Below are positions 62,305 through 64,000 of a stretch of DNA of 64,000 bases, piece by piece. The notes beneath the pieces are model-generated. The model saw nothing but the letters and a program-made list of their open reading frames with translations, made no database searches and was not told where the DNA came from. The translations under genes and the position numbers were made by a program. Position 1 is the first letter of the stretch, and every line of letters starts with the position of its first letter. The DNA is taken from positions 310,001 to 374,000 of the forward strand of contig NZ_NRRD01000001.1 in NCBI RefSeq assembly GCF_020023995.1, in the 5' to 3' direction. Origin of the DNA: Rhodobacter sp. TJ_12 (GTDB taxonomy: Bacteria; Pseudomonadota; Alphaproteobacteria; Rhodobacterales; Rhodobacteraceae).

Positions 62305-63297
62305 TTAGCTGTCGCGAACTTTCAAAACGATCTTTCCGATATGGGCATTGGTTTCCATGCGCGCATGGGCCTCGGCGGCCGCTTCTAGCGCAAAGCTGCT
62401 GTCGTGCACGACCTTGAGCTTTCCGGCCGCGACCATAGGCCAAACCTCGGCGCGCAATTGCCGCGCGATCTCGGCTTTGGCGGCATCGGATTGTGGGCGC
62501 AGCGTGGCCCCGGTGATCGTGAGGCGGCGCAGCATCACTTGGGCAAAGTTGATCTCGGCTTTGGGGCTTTCAAGGAAGGCAATGAAAACCATCCGCGCGT
62601 CATCCGCCATCGCCTTGATGTTGCGCGTGATATAACTGCCGCCGACCATATCGAGCACAAGGTTCGCGCCCCCCTCGGCGCGCAGGACTTCAACGAAATC
62701 GGTCTCGCGATAGTTGATCGCGGTGGCACCCAGCGCATCGCAGGCGGCGCATTTGCTATCGCTGCCCGCCGTGGCCCAAACCCGCGCACCCAGCGCCGTG
62801 GCGATTTGAATGGCGGTGGTGCCAATGCCAGACGAGCCGCCATGCACCAAGAACCGCTCGCCCGCCTTAAGCCCGCCGCGCATCACCACAGTGGACCAGA
62901 CGGTGAAACAGGTTTCGGGCAGGCAGGCCGCGTCGCGCAGGCTGACGCCTTGCGGGATCGGCAGCACATGGACGGCAGGGCAGGTGACATATTCGGCATA
63001 GCCGCCGCCCGGCAAAAGCGCACAGACCGCATCGCCCACTTGCCAGCCCGAAACCTCTGGGCCGACGGCGGCGATGATGCCCGAACATTCCAGCCCCGGC
63101 AGGTCCGAGGCCCCGGGCGGGGCCTTATAGGCGCCTGCGCGTTGCAGCGCATCGGGGCGGTTCACACCCGCCCAGGCCACCTCGATCAGCACTTCGCCCG
63201 GGCCGGGCACCGGCACCGCGCGGCTGGCGGGTTTGAGCATTTCCGGCCCGCCGGGGGCCGAAATCTCGACGCAGCGCATCTGTTGCGGCAGGCTCAT
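62305..63297 (-). CDS. NAD(P)H-quinone oxidoreductase, PIG3/zeta-crystallin type
   Basis: A 330-residue medium-chain dehydrogenase: N-terminal GroES-like part (GVNRPDALQRAG, PGLECSG) and the Rossmann region GGSSGIGTTAIQIA near residues 151-164. No zinc-ligand Cys set is seen. It should reduce quinones with NADPH. Its start overlaps the COQ9 stop by ATGA, linking it to ubiquinone metabolism by position. The frame upstream to 63342 lies in the COQ9 gene. Confidence 0.92.
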   Translation of the reverse strand: MSLPQQMRCVEISAPGGPEMLKPASRAVPVPGPGEVLIEVAWAGVNRPDALQRAGAYKAPPGASDLPGLECSGIIAAVGPEVSGWQVGDAVCALLPGGGYAEYVTCPAVHVLPIPQGVSLRDAACLPETCFTVWSTVVMRGGLKAGERFLVHGGSSGIGTTAIQIATALGARVWATAGSDSKCAACDALGATAINYRETDFVEVLRAEGGANLVLDMVGGSYITRNIKAMADDARMVFIAFLESPKAEINFAQVMLRRLTITGATLRPQSDAAKAEIARQLRAEVWPMVAAGKLKVVHDSSFALEAAAEAHARMETNAHIGKIVLKVRDS

Positions 63298-63971
63298 ACG
63301 GCCTCCTTCTGGGGCATGTGGCCCGGCGCCGCCATCCGGCATGGCGGGCGCAGGTTTTCCAGCACGCCCTTAAGGCCGGGCACCTTCATCAGCCCCGACT
63401 TCACCTTGTCGAAGGCCAGCACATTCTCGATCCGGTGATCCAGAAAGGCCCAGCTTTCCGCATGGTCTTCGCTGTCATCGCCGATCCAAAAAAGCGTGGT
63501 GGATGAAATCACCCCCGACAGCGTCAGCCGCTTGGTATACCAGTTGTAATCTTCGCTCGTGTCGCCCAGCGCGCGCCAGATCAGATCGGCGGTATCCCAG
63601 ACCAGCTTGGCGCCGGTGGCAGCGTTTTGCGGCAGCGCAAAGATCGAGGCGCCGCGGCTGACCAGATCGCGGTCGACCAGATCGAACCGCATGCGCACGG
63701 CGGCGGCGACCTTGTCGCGAAACCGCATCCCCTCGAAATCGGCTGCGGCCAAAGCTTCGGCCAATTGCCGGTCCGCGGCGCGGTGATACTCTACCGCCAG
63801 ATCGACCGCACCGCGCGGGCAGGCGAGCCGCGCCAGCGCCGGGTCAATTTCCAGATCCGCAATCGCGGCCTTGAAAGCCGGTTCCGACCAGCCGTCGAAG
63901 GGCACATGCGGTTCAATCGCGTCAAGCAGGTCGGCGCGCAGGCGCGACACTTCCAGATGGTCGTTTTTCAT
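63294..63971 (-). CDS. COQ9 family ubiquinone biosynthesis protein
   Basis: A 225-residue protein of the TetR-like COQ9 fold, which binds lipids and presents ubiquinone intermediates to hydroxylases in mitochondria and probably in alphaproteobacteria. It has WSEPAFKAAIADLEID near residues 33-48, FRDKVAAAVRMRFD near 89-102, and DLIWRALGDTSEDYNWYTKRLTL near 131-153. The C-terminal amphipathic helix is also present. AAGGGAAAAGCG precedes the ATG ending at 63971; a weaker start lies 7 codons upstream. ATGA overlap with the quinone oxidoreductase gene. Confidence 0.92.
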   Translation of the reverse strand: MKNDHLEVSRLRADLLDAIEPHVPFDGWSEPAFKAAIADLEIDPALARLACPRGAVDLAVEYHRAADRQLAEALAAADFEGMRFRDKVAAAVRMRFDLVDRDLVSRGASIFALPQNAATGAKLVWDTADLIWRALGDTSEDYNWYTKRLTLSGVISSTTLFWIGDDSEDHAESWAFLDHRIENVLAFDKVKSGLMKVPGLKGVLENLRPPCRMAAPGHMPQKEAV

Positions 63972-64000
63972 CGCTTTTCCCTTGTGAGGCACAGTAGACA

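Noticed and set aside
1-64000. CRISPR arrays, insertion sequences, prophage or integrase genes
   Set aside because: I found no direct-repeat series, transposase or phage module anywhere in the window; the phage-like kinase domain at 13.6 kb is a single domain in a cellular gene.

Overview
The window reads as chromosomal DNA of a purple non-sulphur alphaproteobacterium of the Rhodobacteraceae, most likely Rhodobacter capsulatus or a very close relative. The base composition is GC-rich and the genes are tightly packed, many with 4-base ATGA or 1-base TGATG start/stop overlaps. It carries the draT-draG nitrogenase-switch genes and a complete fdsG-B-A-C-D formate dehydrogenase operon. In the FdsA read here, Cys386, His387 and Arg587 fall at the numbers I remember for the R. 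capsulatus enzyme. I see no insertion sequences, prophage, CRISPR array or rRNA, so this looks like core genome with a few accessory genes.

Layout. 1-8.1 kb: the rpmH-rnpA-yidD-ttcA cluster, then a degenerate EAL protein, then yidC-MOSC-engB, all on the minus strand, with an SDR gene inserted in the opposite direction before a partial argB at the left edge. 8.4-12.9 kb: a histidine kinase, tRNA-Arg(ACG) and a large PAS-GGDEF-EAL protein. 13-16 kb: a dual-specificity-phosphatase/kinase-like fusion converging on draG and draT. 16-24 kb: dapA, a lytic transglycosylase, a DMT transporter, a divergent mnmD/FAD-oxidase pair (split MnmC), then moaE-moaD-pgsA and a radical-SAM lysine-aminomutase-like gene. 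24-29 kb: uvrC with a DnaA box upstream, a decayed SDR, a Ca/Na antiporter, a tiny membrane protein and SppA. 28.9-34.7 kb: the fds operon. 34.8-41.2 kb: a coiled-coil protein, an OmpA-like protein, ubiA, rsmE and gshA. 41.2-45.7 kb: DUF805, plsY, a catalytically dead dihydroorotase, two PH-domain membrane proteins and pyrB. 45.8-52.5 kb: an unusual uracil-DNA glycosylase, an RND efflux pair and a DsbD-N-like protein. 52.7-64 kb: yqgE, Sua5, acyl-CoA dehydrogenase plus MBL hydrolase, a lipoprotein, azlCD, mobA, a GNAT, trcR, RNase T2, a SpoIIAA-like protein, a quinone oxidoreductase and COQ9.

Recurring themes. Molybdenum cofactor: MoaD/MoaE make molybdopterin, MobA adds GMP, and FdhD/FdsC readies the cofactor for FdsA; a MOSC protein is also present. 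tRNA modification: TtcA, MnmD with a MnmC-C-like oxidase, and Sua5, together with a tRNA-Arg(ACG) that has the C32 TtcA modifies. Pseudo-enzymes: three genes look like inactive relatives of known enzymes (the EAL protein, the dihydroorotase and the SDR). The least explained locus is the phosphatase-kinase fusion facing the ADP-ribosylation switch draTG.
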